From NCBI RefSeq assembly GCF_964340395.1, contig NC_135555.1, forward strand, positions 21,773,226 to 21,837,225: a stretch of 64,000 bases of DNA, given 5' to 3'. Positions within the stretch are counted from its first letter, which is position 1; every line of letters starts with the position of its first letter. Made by a program: the position numbers and the translations under genes. Below the pieces are notes generated by a model, which worked only from the letters and a program-made list of their open reading frames with translations, made no database searches and was not told the origin of the DNA. The DNA comes from Glandiceps talaboti. Taxonomy: Eukaryota; Hemichordata; Enteropneusta; Spengelidae. Positions 1 through 13,545 of the stretch are shown here, piece after piece.

Positions 1-700
1 ACTGAATTATGGAAACTAGGGAAGTCACAGTTATATACTGAATTATGGAAACTAGGGAAGTCACAGTTATATACTGAATTATGGAAACTAGGGAAGTCAC
101 AGTTATATACTGAATTATGGAAACTAGGGAAGTCACAGTTATATACTGAATTATGGAAACTAGGGAAGTCACAGTTATATACTGAATTATGGAAACTAGG
201 GAAGCCACAGTTATATACTGAATTATGGAAACTAGGGAAGTCACAGTTATATACTGAATTATGGAAACTAGGGAAGTCACAGTTATATACTGAATTATGG
301 AAACTAGGGAAGTCACAGTTATATACTGAATTATGGAAACTAGGGAAGTCACAGTTATATACTGAATTATGGAAACTAGGGAAGTCACAGTTATATACTG
401 AATTATGGAAACTAGGGAAGCCACACTTATATACTGAATTATGGAAACTAGGGAAGTCACAGTTATATACTGAATTATGGAAACTAGAGAATCCACAGTT
501 ATATACTGAATTATGGAAACTAGGGAAGTCACAGTTATATACTGAATTATGGAAACTAGGGAAGCCACAGTTATATACTGAATTATCGAAACTAGGGAAG
601 CCACAGTTATATACTGAATTATGGAAACTAGGGAAGTCACAGTTATATACTGAATTATGGAAACTAGGGAAGTCACAGTTATATACTGAGTTATGCCAAG
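1..700. repeat. 36-bp minisatellite, 19 copies plus a partial
   Basis: A 36-bp unit starting ACTGAATTATGGAAACTAGG repeats head to tail from base 1 in exact register (unit starts at 1, 37, ..., 361, 541, 685). Nineteen full units are followed by a partial copy that decays after 694. Variation is limited to a few substitutions (gtcaca/gccaca, one agagaatcc, one ttatcg). Every forward frame meets stops, so no protein is implied. The array probably extends left of the window. Confidence 0.97.
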
Positions 701-2096
701 GAGACTATAACCACTATAATATTATTGCATCATTTGAAGATTTGTTATTGATTGCTGATTTATTGTCTTTGCTACAGGTTAGAAATACTAAATTATATCA
801 AACACTGTTTTACACTATTTTATAATATAATATACTGAAAGCCAAGACGAAGTAGGCAGTGTAAAGTCAGGGCAGTTGATTCCAAACTTTACCTCTTTTT
901 TGGCAATAGTACCTCTGTGTATAATAATAGCATTCTCACTTTTCCAGTGAAATTGAATTGCTCCATAATCTACAAGAATATGGTCAGTTTTCAAATATAA
1001 TTTACTGTTGTCTCTTGTTTTGTATTCCTGTTCAGTTACAGTATATGTACCAAAATTTATGCAAAACAAAAGACATTTTTTTAGGCTATCCGAAAATTTA
1101 CATCAAAAGTGTGAAGTGATTATCCTGTTTACTCATGATTCATTTTTGTACAGTGTGAAAGAACATCAAGTTGTTATTTCTAACTCAACAAATTGCAAAA
1201 CATTGCAAAATTGCAGGCACGATGTAGCTTAGAAAATTAGTTATTAAACTTTCAAAGTTACACTTTTTATTTCCCAAGGGGACATCCAACATAAAACTTA
1301 AAAGATATTGCCATTGCATGAATTATGCAGTCACCCAGCATGCAACACAGTATATTTGCATGTATGAATAATTCATGTATGCAAATAATGAGTGGTAGCT
1401 GAGCTGTACATGTCAATTGCTTTCTCTAGCTGTTTAGACTGCTTTAGCTGAGGATCAACGCTGTCCTTCTTACCCTGTGTAGAAGTATACCTTCTTTTAA
1501 TTCTACAGTATGGGAGCCTGGTAAGTGTACATTTGTCACTCTGTAGATGTTGTTCATATTGTAGATAGATCGCAAAGGGACTAGATTAGACTGGGGTGTT
1601 ATGTAAGCATCTATTGAGGCAAGGTTGGGAGTATAATGGGTCTGTTTCTTCCATTCACACATACACACACATACACAGCTAGTAGGCCTAGCTTGATGTG
1701 TTCATAGACAGAGGTGTCAGTCTTGCTGGTGTTAAGTGTTATAGCTAGCTGTTGTGGATGGAAAGGAGTACACATCCCTGCTGTTTTCATAACCTAGTAA
1801 ACCATACCACAGTGTGTACAGCGAACAGTGTACATGTACAGGGGGATTGTGTGTATTTTGTTTATAGGAGACAAACACCCAAGTGATAGATAATATTGTA
1901 TATTTGCAATCCAGTAGAGACCAAGCCTTATAATAATGATTGTGTCAAGCATAATTTTCCAGGTGTGTGGTATACATTAGTTGTTAGTGTGCAAGACTTG
2001 AAGTGAGGGGCCGGGGTGATTTTTATGTGTATCAATTCTATGATATACTTTTAGGGTGCGTTATGATGTTTGTTTTCAACCGGTGACCTGAATTCT

Positions 2097-2119
2097 GTAG
2101 TAGTAGTAGTAGTAGTAGT
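2097..2119. repeat. (TAG)n microsatellite
   Basis: About seven uninterrupted TAG trinucleotides in otherwise unique sequence. Confidence 0.95.
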
Positions 2120-4313
2120 CTGTGTAGTGGTTATTTACTTTGATGTGTCTGTCTTCACAGCACTGTCAATTTATAGTTACTGTTTCATTAGAATTTGCTG
2201 CGTTAATTCCTTGAAAGATATACTCAGTTTCAGTTCATTGATATCGTGAGACCTGTCATGTTTTCTACCTGAATTCTATAATTTAGAGATAGTTACTGTT
2301 TTTAAGAACGGTGCACTCTAACTCATTGGTCTGGGGTCAACAGTGATCATATTTTACAAGACATGGGGACTAGGTGATAGCCTATGCAAATGTAGTCCAG
2401 ATTACTGTGTAAAAGAAACAACTCAGACACTTGAATGATGTCTTTTTTTCTCTCTCAGCATTTCTTGATGTGGTTTGGTTTGTCTGTGGTGTGTAACTTA
2501 GCCAACATTTTTTATTGCTTCTTAGTTAACAAATAGCTGTCATAGTGTTTCTGTTTTTCAATTTCAATTGTCAGTTTACACATGAAATATTACTTTGTAA
2601 TGTCAGCTGCTTTCTGTAAATTGAGCTTTCATACAATGAGAGCTAATGAATGGTAATTTGATTTTACTGACCTAAAGATGCTTTGCAAACAGGGTCAGAG
2701 TAGAGTGTGCGGCTAGTTTTCTGTCCTCAAGATTCAGGTTGAACCTATATTTGCTGTTACCAAAGTTTTAAAATAAACTGAGGAATATTTATACATTTGT
2801 CATATTGAAACCATCTATTACCCAAGACTGTTACCCCAATGTTTGAATCCCACAGTTTTGGATTAGTACTGTCTTAATAGTGGGGACCATGAGGATTAAA
2901 TGGATAGTATGGTATCTCTGCAGCGTTAGACAACTGTTCTTCATGTCAAAATTTTGATACTATAAGCCTTATAGACAATTCCTCAGAGATTTTGTTATCA
3001 TGATGTCTTGCCATCAGCTATGCCCGGAACCTTGTTGATAGATCGGTGTTTAAAAAAAAGAGTAAAACAGGAGTTGACAAATTTAAGATATCGGTGTGAA
3101 AATATTGATAATATTGTTTTGAGCTTTGTTATCAGCTGTACATGTAATGATGTATGGTATTTTAAAAGACATGTTTGTAATGTGTGAATCCATGCAGGCA
3201 TTGTAAATGGAAGGCATGTACATTGTGAACTCTATCCAAACAGTGAAGTGATGTGATTTATTGAAATAATGTGTTGAAGACACAACAGGTGGATTTTTGA
3301 AGTCTAACTAACTACATTGTAAGGCTGGTTTTGGTACATGATTGAAAATGTTCAATAATTTGCCAGTATTTGTAAATTATATGTATACACGTCAAATGAA
3401 AAAAACATGATTGTTACATCATCAGACATTCAAGTACTCATCAACCTAAGTTAAAGGGGCACAGTCCGTGTATGAATTTTGGTGGTGAATTTTATTTTTA
3501 TATTGAAATATCTGAATGTTATATTCCAACAATTACTAATATACATGTATGTAGGCTGTTGAATCATATCTCACAACTGGAATAATTCTCACCAATTACA
3601 TGTGTTCAGACATAGTATACAATGTATTCTCACTATGGATAACGTACATATATATGACAATTTTTTGGATACCAAATTTTGAAGAAAAATTAGAAGTATG
3701 TCATATTTTGGTTTACCAAATTGTGCATACTCAAGTACCCTTATCATGTTCTCTTCATGCTGATCTGCTTGTCGATACCATAATTTTTACTCTGGTGTTA
3801 TACATTTTGTACGCTTGTCTTTAGCCAAAACTGGAGTCTCAGATGCGTGGAGTTACAGACTGTGTAACTTTGAATAATCTGTACAGAGGAAGGGATGTGT
3901 AATGAGGGAATGGATTGATATTGTTATAATTAATGAGTACACATGCTCAGATGAAAATCAGTTGCAAATGCCAAAAGTCAATTCTCTACAAACATTGCCA
4001 CTAAACTCATGTGTTCAAGTGTTTGAAATCTGCATAATATAAATAGTGTGATTGATAGTATGATAAATATGGGGATGTTTAAATCCAATTTTGACTTCCA
4101 AATCTAATAAGATTTAGTACTGAAATGATTTTTTGTGGTACAATTTGTATGTGTAAAATTCAAAGACACAATATATACTTGTGAAAGTGTATTATTTTTT
4201 GAAAGCTACACTCAGTCTGTGGCGTGACGTACAAATAGACTAGTTGGCTTGATAGTGTGGTTTTTTTTTGCAATGTGAGTGGTCGTTGAAATTTATGCAA
4301 GGCGAGAGAGGTA

Positions 4314-4424
4314 TGACGTCATGAAATTTGTAAAAGACTTGATCCATCCCTAGGCAGTCACCATGTAAGGTTTCTGTTTTCATCATAAGTGACTGTAATT
4401 TAAACTTGTGTGCGTTTGACGTCA
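4314..4424. promoter_or_regulatory. pair of perfect CRE octamers
   Basis: TGACGTCA occurs at 4314-4321 and again at 4417-4424, the latter followed by AATGACGG, a CRE half-site. The CREB/ATF consensus is exact in both. No adjacent gene start is recognised, so function is unproven. Confidence 0.4.
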
Positions 4425-6128
4425 ATGACGGCACTGACAAATTTTATTTTTGGGGTGTGTGTAGGATAGCGACAGCCTGCCTACAGGCATATATATTATA
4501 CATGTGCAATAGGTTACTGGAAAGACACACACACACAAAATGTAGAGTGTGAAAAGAAGGAGGGCTAGCTTTAAAAAGATAATAAAAAAACAATCAGAGA
4601 GGCAAGGTCTGCGTTTAAAAAAAAACAGACTAAGAGGCTAGAATTCCATGTATACATCTATATTAAGAAAAAAATCTGGCAAAAGAAGAGGTTACATGTA
4701 TGGCTATGGTTTAAATAAAAACGGGTTCAGAGTTTAAAGTACATGTATATGTAAAAATATATCTAAACAGACACAAAATGGTAAAAAAAAAACAGGCTAA
4801 GACTAAGAGACTACTTGTACATGTACACAGACATAAAAAAAAACAGGCAAAGAGGCTACATGTACATGTAATAAAAAAACAAACTAATATGTATATAAAC
4901 AGAAAAAGAGAAAAGAGTCTAGGCCAATCTTTCATTAAAAAGGGCAAACTTAAGAGAGTTCTCAGTAATTGGGTGTTTTGGATAAAAAGCAAAAAGACTA
5001 CAAAATCTATCTGTTAGAAGAAATAAACCTGCAAAGAGTGTACTTATCTTAAAAGAGAAAGGCAAATAATACTTAGTTTAAGCCGTGAAATTTTCAATGG
5101 AAAGGAAAAATGAAAACACTTATAACACAGTGCAGGCAAAGGTGCTAAAATCTATCTTTTATAAAATGGCAAACAGACAAATAAAAAAAATAAAACAGAA
5201 TGGCAAAGGGTTTTATTGATAAATATGTTTTTATGCCTTAATCTTGTAATCGTTTATGTTCAATAGTTAATGCACTACTAAAATGTGTGACTGGTTTTAA
5301 AAGAAATGGCTAATTTGATCTGATTGTAAATGACATTTCACTAACTACTAGTATTTTGACTATAGTGTTTGGTCTGACGGTGCAAGTACATTGTAGGATA
5401 AATATTGTACCATAGTTGTCTCAATTTTCCTAAAATCTGATATTATGACAGAGAAATTTCATTTTTTATTCAATTTCATTCATGAACTGCTACAAAAGCT
5501 TCACCATGAATTTGAAAAAAAATTCTTATTTTAGGCTAAAAAAATCTCACTTTTTCATAAATTGTCCGTCATTATAATATTAAAGAATACTGTAACTTCA
5601 AAAATTATGAATTTAGAAGCAGGTATGACCATTTTATTGTCATGCATACTGGTTGATTAGAAAAGGGATGGATAATGTGACATGTCCATGTCATTGGTAT
5701 GACCAGTACATCTCTAGTCTATGTAATCCCCATAATGTCATTTGAGATGCTACGATAAGATAGATGACACGGACACTTGTAAGATGACATCAGATTTTGT
5801 AGACTAAAACAGAGCCGTAAAAACTCAAACATAAAGCGATACAATGTAACTGTAAAGATAATAATGATTTACAACTCCATAGATATAGATGACTGCAACC
5901 TGTTCTTACTTACCCATTGCAAGGCCTCAAACATTTATACGCGGAGACTACAATTGTTCAAATGGGAATTGACATCCACATATTTCATTGTTCAGACAAT
6001 TCTGTCGTTCTTTTTTTCTGGATTGAAGTCTTGATTTAAACTGACTTCACTTATTATTATGTCAAGGCACAGAAACAAGTGCTTTACTAAAAAAAAAAAA
6101 AAGACTCCAAACATTTACATATTAAAGA

Positions 6129-6141
6129 AGGTCAAGGGTCA
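6129..6141 (+). promoter_or_regulatory. DR1 nuclear-receptor half-site pair
   Basis: AGGTCA-A-GGGTCA matches the RXR/HNF4/COUP-TF type DR1 consensus exactly. Equivalent positions of neighbouring repeat modules carry AGGTCA-G-GGGTCA (6313-6325) and AGGTGA-A-GGGTCA (6481-6493, one mismatch). Confidence 0.4.
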
Positions 6142-6312
6142 AATGGGAATGACATTTATATTTTTCACCGTTCCTGCAAAACTGTAGCTCTTTTTTTTTT
6201 TTCAGGAGTGAAGTCATAATTTAGTCAGAAGATTTGTTATTTAGTCAAATCATGGAAACACTTATGTTATTCAAATTCTAAAATTTGACAAGACTACATG
6301 TACCTATGTATG

Positions 6313-6325
6313 AGGTCAGGGGTCA
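6313..6325 (+). promoter_or_regulatory. DR1 nuclear-receptor half-site pair
   Basis: AGGTCA-G-GGGTCA, an exact DR1 in the third copy of the diverged 5.9-6.5 kb module. Confidence 0.4.
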
Positions 6326-6509
6326 CATGGGAATTATTGCACATATTTTACTCTCCTATACTTGTAGCAGGATGCAGCTTTTTTTCTTGACTTGAGTCAT
6401 AAAGCCCAGCCCAAGTCAAATTATTAAAGTAATCATATTATTACTAATAAAGCACAAATTGACAAGACTGCAAATGCATGAGGTGAAGGGTCAAAGGTTA
6501 AGGACTCCA

Positions 6510-8125
6510 TTGGCCAGGTCAACGACCTTCACCTGTAGACATGAAATTCAAAATGTTGTCGAATTTTTGAATTTCTGAACTTAAATTTAAAATTAATGGT
6601 TCTACACATAGACCCTCCACCAACGTTATTCTAATTCTAAAATGCAAATATAGTTGAAATTGTAAAACATTTTAATAGTGGTTATCTATGAATTGTTTGC
6701 TGAATAGACTATACTGAGTCTGTTGATCACACAGGTGTCATATGATATATTGAAATTAACATGTACATTTGAAAGTGTTGAAAATATAGCTGCCAAAATG
6801 ATAGATTGTGCGTTCTTGGAAATATTGATGATGGCAGAACAGAAATTTGATATGTTGTTCATGGTTTCTAGCTCTGTACTAAGTGCTAAATTTATTTATT
6901 TGTCATCAAAATGAAAATGAGTGGTTAGCAAAGCCAATAGCAAATTGACAAGTTATGAATAGTACAATGTAGTATAAAAAAAACTTAGAATAGAAACTTA
7001 GAAAACTTAAAACATAGAATACCCTGAACCATACATACATGTACATGTCATGTATATGATCAGAATATGTTCTATCAATGCATAGAATACCTAGAAGTTA
7101 GAACCATACATGTACATACATGTCAGAATATGTGCTATCAATACATAGAATAAATAGAACATGTCATGATGTGTACATGATGTACATGTCAGAATATGTG
7201 CTATCAATATTCTTATTGTACAAAAAAATGTCAAAAAGTCATTTCTTTGAGGTATAGTGAAGTAGTAAAGTAATTTTCCAAGCCTGACACCTGATTCAAG
7301 AGATTATCCAAGTCCCTGGGAATCAATAGTGGAAAGGAAAAAAAAGGGAATTTATTTCTCAGTCCTTTAAAGTTGTTAAGTTATTTCTGACAGGACAGGA
7401 TTATTAAATCATCCATATATTGGCTGTGTTCCCCCAACAGTGGTATATGGTAATGTTCTTCACGGTAATGAATCCCCAAATCAAATCAAATCAAATCAAA
7501 CACTGTGTTTGTTGTAAACCCTGGACATTTTACAACTTTCTACATGTATATGTATTAATGACAAAATGTATTCCTCTAAATAAACGTTCACAAGTTTGAA
7601 ATCGACAGTCACACGTTTATATATGATGTAAACCATGATGAAATTTGTAGCGGGCCGCTGTGGCCACACTATTATGATTGATGCAATGTAAAAAAACATG
7701 ATGATAAAGTTACTACCGGTAACCCAGCACTGTATATCACATAAGAAGTATATTTTAATCAACTTATCAACATTTCACATTGTCAGTACTAAATACAGAA
7801 CCTGTTGATTCATTGAAGGCTTAAAAGTTTCTGAAATTTGCATTGATGCCAGACCATTTTCCTTTTCTAAATCAACGATGTTTGTTTATTCAGCTTGTGT
7901 GACATTATGCGATTGTCCCTAGGATATATCATGTCACTCAACCCTCATTGTTCCTGCAGTACATCACTCTCAGTCTGGCACTCGCATGTCAAAGGGTTTT
8001 ATAATATTAATTTTCAGAAATCATAGACTGGCACCCACTACTCCATAAAGGCCTTGAAGTGTCCCCAGTTGTAAATGTTCAGATTTATTACATGTTTCCT
8101 GTAAAAATGTAAAAACTGCCACACA
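6510..8125. other. non-coding stretch, no recognisable gene
   Basis: AT-rich sequence with no convincing exon. It holds repeated TACATGTACATGTCA-type words around 7030-7190 and a short (AAATC)n run at 7478-7500. The ORFs here are short and of random composition. Confidence 0.6.
7478..7500. repeat. (AAATC)n microsatellite
   Basis: Four to five copies of the pentamer AAATC. Confidence 0.9.
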
Positions 8126-8129
8126 GTGA

Positions 8130-9472
8130 CAGTGATTGAATGCTAAGTCAAATCTCAATGTAAAAACTGTCACATAGTGATTGAATGCCAAGTCAAATCT
8201 CAATGTAAAAACTGTCACATAGTGATTGAATGCCAAGTCATATCTCAATGTAAAACCTGTCACATAGTGATTGAATGCCAAGTCAAATCTCAATGTGAAA
8301 ACTGTCACATAGTGATTGAATGCCAAGTCAAATCTCTATGTAAAAACTGTCACATAGTGATTGAATGCCAAGTCAAATCTCAATGTGAAAACTGTCACAT
8401 AGTGATTGAATGCCAAGTCAAATCTCAATGTAAAAACTGTCACATAGTGATTGAATGCCAAGTCAAATCTCAATGTAAAAACTGTCACATAGTGATTGAA
8501 TGCCAAGTCATATCTCAATGTAAAACCTGTCACATAGTGATTGAATGCCAAGTCAAATCTCAATGTGAAAACTGTCACATAGTGATTGAATGCCAAGTCA
8601 AATCTGAATGTAAAAACTGTCACATAGTGATTGAATGCCAAGTCAAATCTCAATGTGAAAACTGTCACATAGTGAATGAATGCCAAGTCAAATCTGAATG
8701 TAAAAACTGTCACATAGTGATTGAATGCCAAGTCAAATCTCAATGTGAAAACTGTCACATAGTGATTGAATGCCAAGTCATATCTCAATGTAAAACCTGT
8801 CACATAGTGATTGAATGCCAAGTCAAATCTCAATGTAAAAACTGTCACATAGTGATTGAATGCCAAGTCATATCTCAATGTAAAACCTGTCACATAGTGA
8901 TTGAATGCCAAGTCAAATCTCAATGTAAAAACTGTCACATAGTGATTGAATGCCAAGTCATATCTCAATGTAAAACCTGTCACATAGTGATTGAATGCCA
9001 AGTCAAATCTCAATGTAAAAACTGTCACATAGTGATTGAATGCCAAGTCATATCTCAATGTAAAACCTGTCACATAGTGATTGAATGCCAAGTCAAATCT
9101 CAATGTGAAAACTGTCACATAGTGATTGAATGCCAAGTCAAATCTCAATGTAAAACCTGTCACATAGTGATTGAATGCCAAGTCAAATCTCAATGTGAAA
9201 ACTGTCACATAGTGATTGAATGCCAAGTCAAATCTGAATGTAAAAACTGTCACATAGTGATTGAATGCCAAGTCAAATCTGAATGTGAAAACTGTCACAT
9301 AGTGATTGAATGCCAAGTCAAATCTCAATGTGAAAACTGTCACATAGTAAATGAATGCCAAGTCATATCTCAATGTAAAACCTGTCACATAGTGATTGAA
9401 TGCCAAGTCAAATCTCAATGTAAAAACTGTCACATAGTGATTGAATGCCAAGTCAAATCTCAATCCTGCAAT
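8130..9472. repeat. 45-bp minisatellite, about 30 copies, with higher-order pattern
   Basis: A 45-bp unit (key words TGATTGAATGCCAAGTCA, then TCTCAATGTAAAAACTGTCA, then CATAG) repeats about 30 times. Because 45 is a multiple of three and the unit has no stop in one frame on either strand, both strands read as long ORFs (8177-9484 forward, 8336-9535 reverse). The forward frame gives a Cys-rich 15-residue period (ECQVKSQCKNCHIVI); the reverse gives FTLRFDLAFNHYVTV. Sequence variants change the amino acid in both frames, which argues against selection on either protein. Two unit types alternate strictly (dimer of 90 bp) from about 8770 to 9110. I treat it as non-coding satellite DNA. Confidence 0.95.
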
Positions 9473-9484
9473 TTCTTCTGGTAA

Positions 9485-11845
9485 ATTTATTTTCCAATCA
9501 GGAAATCTCAATTGCCATGAGAAGATAATATACAAGTCATACCTTGTGATTCAAATTTGTACAAATTTAGAAATAAATGTGAATTTTACATTCAATAGTG
9601 AAAATGCAATATTTTTGGCAAGAAGGTAATAAAAACCAAAAAATAGGAAAATTTTATAATATTCTGTAAGAAGAAATAATTTGAACAAGAGAATTTCAAA
9701 TTTCTTAGTCTAAAAAATATAAGAAAGTAAAAGGTTGAATAAAAATACTTAGGAGGGGGGGGGGGGGGTACCGGTAAGTGGAGAATTTTAGAATTTTTGG
9801 TAAAGAGGAAAAACAAATTTGAGAATATAAGAATTTTACTGATAAGAGTGGATAAAGTTATAATATATTATTAGATGAGATTTTGTCATAAGATGGGTAA
9901 AAGCTGAGAAAGAAAACTTGGTAGCCAATCCCATGACATACATGTTGTTGTAAAAGTGTGCCATTAGTAACAAATATGTCACCTACCACTGTGATGTATT
10001 ACATGTATTTACAGAACACCTTGCTACCAGGGTTGTCTTCCCAGCATGCAGTGCAAAATGTCATTTCTCACTCCCAGGTACTGTGTGACCTTTGACCTCA
10101 GAAACCACTCAAGGATTAATTGTTTGGGACTTGTAATTAATTTGTAAGTCAAAGCCTGAAAAAAATTCTTAAATATGAAGTTTCGTAAGTAGTCTTGGTG
10201 TTGTGTATTTGTATATGTAGTCAATTTGTTTTATTGATAGGTAATAATCACATCTCAAGTTGAAATCTTCATCACTTCTTCACTGTATCAGCTGTTTCAG
10301 GTGTTCTTCTGACCCTTAAAGCTGCACTGGCTGTAACATCAGTATTATTTTTTTTAATCACAGAGTCAACAATATATGAACTGACCATTGTTATTACCAT
10401 TATTAGACATATTATACATGTTAGTTGGTTGTCAATAATATTCATAAATGTAGTACAGTAAAAGGTTGAAATCTTGATTTATTTTAGGTGTGGACTCAAA
10501 ATAATTTGATTGGATTTATTGTACCATATTGATTATGTGTTCACAAATATGTTTACATACAGGTGATTCAATACTGTTTGGTGTACAATATGAAGAGAAT
10601 ATCAATAAAACAGTTTTTTTTTAAAAATGTGTGAGTTGCAGGTAATGCAAATTGAAGACAAATTGTAATCTTTCAGTCTGTTGTCAACCTTTGACCTGGG
10701 TCTGTACCCTGGATAATAATATTCTTAGGACAAACATTCATTGTGGAAGGATGCTTTAAAAGTGTAGTGTTGTTATCATTTATTGATCATGTGGCCAGTA
10801 TATTAGATGGGTGTAATTTCTATTTCAGTGACTTTTAATGAACGCCTTCCTTCACATTAGACATGCCTATAATTTGTAAAGCACAATTTTGGGTGTCACA
10901 TAGCAGTGAAGAGCCCACAGGTGGGTGCTGAAAAACAAATGACTATACTTCAGTATGTACTTGATCCACCACTCTGTTCAAAGTAAGAAGATACACTACA
11001 TGTATAGATTAGAGTGTATCTCCCCATGATAGGTTACAAGGATGACAACTAATTTGCATAATAATTTACATATCATTAGCATTGTCATTTGCATAATGGT
11101 TTGCATAATGCTAATACAACATTGAAACATAGATATACTGTGACATGTTTACAATACCGTATACACATGGACATTGGAATCAGCCATTTCTCATCATGTG
11201 AAAATATTAGCATAATATTATAATCATTCAAAGAGTACTACAGCTTAATAAGCGTGACAGAACACTTCTGAAGCATGACACACATTTACCAACTTCAGTG
11301 TCAAGTAGGTATGTGATAAATTGAGACAGTCCCTGATGTGGGTGAATGTATGAACTCCCAAATTCTATGTGAACTATTCAAGGTATCTGTGCTAACAATG
11401 TGTATCACCATTAGCATGCTAGTCTAGCATGTGGTGTTTTGGATCCCTACTCCATCTCTGTATAGCTGGCTGTGTGGGTCATCCTGGTCTTTTTGTCTAC
11501 AGCTGTGTCAAGTGTTTCACTGCGTAGATTCAAACAAATTAACAGTAGAAGTGAACTGATGCTGAAAGTAGCTTGTTGGGTGGAAAAAAGGGTTGCACAT
11601 GTACATTCTGTAGGTTAATGGATGCAGGCTTAGATGGCCTTCTCACAGACATTTTTTGAAAACTCTCTGAATTGTGATGGAGAATCACAACAACGTGGAT
11701 AGACAGAAAATAGAACTGCCGAGCTATAGTGTGAAAGTTTTTAATGTTTAGTCACCTTTTATGAGCAGTTAGCCCATGTACATGTAGTCTTAAAAGAGGG
11801 AGATAGACATGGGATAAAATTGACATATAATTCCACTATTTGAAT
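9485..11845. other. non-coding stretch, no recognisable gene
   Basis: AT-rich sequence with a poly-G run (9752-9768), a perfect reverse-strand DR1 at 10086-10098 and a near-perfect one at 10685-10697. Clusters of TTTGCATAAT/TTAGCATAAT words occur at 11040-11120. No exon is supported. Confidence 0.6.
10086..10098 (-). promoter_or_regulatory. perfect DR1 (AGGTCA-A-AGGTCA on reverse strand)
   Basis: TGACCTTTGACCT on the forward strand is the exact reverse complement of the optimal DR1. A second copy with one mismatch lies 600 bp on, at 10685-10697. Confidence 0.4.
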
Positions 11846-11849
11846 GATT

Positions 11850-12235
11850 AGCATAATTAGCATAATTTTAACTACATGTACATAGGCTACCTATGAATAA
11901 TAGCTTAATTCGCATAATTTTGACTACATGTACATAGGCTACCTATGAATAATAGCTTAATTCGCATAATTTTGACTACATGTACATAGGCTACCTATGA
12001 ATAATAGCTTAATTCGCATAATTTTAACTACATGTACATAGGCTACCTATGAATAATAGCTTAATTCGCATAATTTTAACTACATGTACATAGGCTACCT
12101 ATGAATAATAGCTTAATTCGCATAATTTTGACTACATGTACATAGGCTACCTATGAATAATAGCTTAATTAGCATAATTTTGACTACATGTACATGGGTT
12201 ACCTATGAATAATAGCTTAATTAGCATAATTTTGA
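11850..12235. repeat. 52-bp minisatellite, about 7 copies
   Basis: The unit contains ACTACATGTACATAGGCTAC, CTATGAATAATAGCTTAATT and CGCATAATTTTG. Copies begin about every 52 bp from 11869 to 12180; the first and last are degraded. Each unit contains the palindrome TACATGTA. Confidence 0.95.
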
Positions 12236-12239
12236 ATAG

Positions 12240-13467
12240 TTATGAATCTGTGTAAAGATTGCTTGACTGTGGGTTAGTGGGTTGATATCAAATACAGATT
12301 CTGTGCAATTGTTTTGAAGCTGTTAAATTGAAACTAGATTTTTCAACACTTTTGGAAACATACATTGTAATTTGGTGTATGAACTCGGATACTATATGTA
12401 TACTGTGTGAGTAAATTTTACTGAATCTGTTGTTTGAATCAACAGCACATTTTAAGTACGTTGCAGTCTTTTCGATTGTTTTCAAAACTGTAGATCTCAG
12501 CAAATCCAAATAAAATACTGTGAATATATCAATTAATTTGTCTATTAAACCTGTTGAATTAAATCACAGACAGACTATTAATTATAAAGTGAATATTAAG
12601 TTATCTGATGTAACATAGTGATCAGATTTATATTAGTCTAAAACCTGTACGTGTATGTTCGTATTCTGCACTCTTTCTCTCTACCGTTTAGTCAAATAGT
12701 TCTCTCTGGTATGATCTTTTGTTCTTACACCGACAGTGGTTTTTAATGCTATTGGAGCATTCATATAAACGTGATTGCATTATCGTATTTTCACATGACT
12801 TACTTTAAGACTAGAAGTTGAGTTTGTAGTAAACTGAACAAAGTAACCAATCACAACTGCCAGTCAGTGTGTGTGATGAATTACTACTCACACATGCTGT
12901 TCACAATTTCCCCAGCAGGAGATGTAACTAGATTTTCGGTAAAATTTGTTCATTTTACTGTATGTGGAGAGAGAGAGAGAGAGAACATGTAGAAAATGAG
13001 CACACATATGGTTTGTAGACTATCATCAGATGCACATTGTGTTACAAGTGTCCCTCTAAATAGTGACATAAAACACGTAGTGCTGTAACTGACATCAAAG
13101 TAATATGAGGTCAATTACAATCTGATTGGTTAGAGATGGTGTTGCCAAGACAACATTGTCAATCATTCAGAATCACCATAGTAACCACAGGAACAAGTTC
13201 TTTCCCCTGTGCAATTAAAGTTTATCCCTATTACATTCAATTGTGTCATTTATTGACTATTATATGGAAGTGACTCATAACATTCAAGTATATTAATTTT
13301 AATATAATAGGGGGAACTATAACTAAAAATATTGAAATGTATTTTTTATTTTAAAAAATAGAAAATGGTATTTCATTATAAATAGAAAAATTAAGTAATA
13401 CTTTGGTGAGCAGTGTGTATATGCATGCATGTTGTGTATGCATTCATTTACATTTGTATATGTACAT

Positions 13468-13470
<3 letters not shown>
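12240..13470. other. non-coding stretch, no recognisable gene
   Basis: Unique AT-rich sequence with a short GA run (12967-12985). An X-box-like word GTTGCCAAGACAAC lies at 13141-13154. No exon is supported. Confidence 0.6.

Positions 13471-13471
<1 letters not shown>

Positions 13472-13542
<71 letters not shown>
13472..13542. repeat. (AC)n microsatellite
   Basis: About 35 uninterrupted AC dinucleotides. The His/Thr and Cys/Val ORFs over it are artefacts of the repeat. Confidence 0.98.

Positions 13543-13545
<3 letters not shown>

Larger units (their letters stand above)
701..5930. other. non-coding stretch, no recognisable gene
   Basis: AT-rich unique sequence with many stops and only short random ORFs. 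It contains a (TAG)n run at 2097-2119 and an A-rich low-complexity zone at about 4560-5220. Two perfect CRE octamers (TGACGTCA) lie at 4314-4321 and 4417-4424. TACATGTA-type palindromes are frequent. I see no exon with convincing coding character. Confidence 0.6.
5930..6500. repeat. diverged tandem module (about 180 bp) carrying DR1 motifs
   Basis: Three or four diverged copies share the order: acatttacat-like start, a GGTCAAATGGGAAT-like block, CATATTTCA/TTTTTCACC, a T-run (ctttttttt), then GAAGTCATAATTTA-like sequence. They start near 5935, 6110 and 6290, with a partial near 6465. The last three contain a hexamer direct repeat with 1-bp spacing (DR1). The copies are old, with many substitutions and indels. 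Confidence 0.7.

Noticed and set aside
1-700. CRISPR-like array
   Set aside because: Units are contiguous with no unique spacers, and the genome is eukaryotic. The same applies to the other arrays in the window.
4711-5017. ORFs on both strands (Lys-rich forward, Phe/Cys/Leu-rich reverse)
   Set aside because: They lie in an A-rich low-complexity repeat (AAAAAACAGGCAAAGAGGCTA-like phrases) without splice or start context.
8177-9535. Long ORFs on both strands (435 and 399 codons) as repeat proteins
   Set aside because: They come from a 45-bp tandem unit without stops; unit variants replace amino acids in both frames and there is no flanking gene structure.
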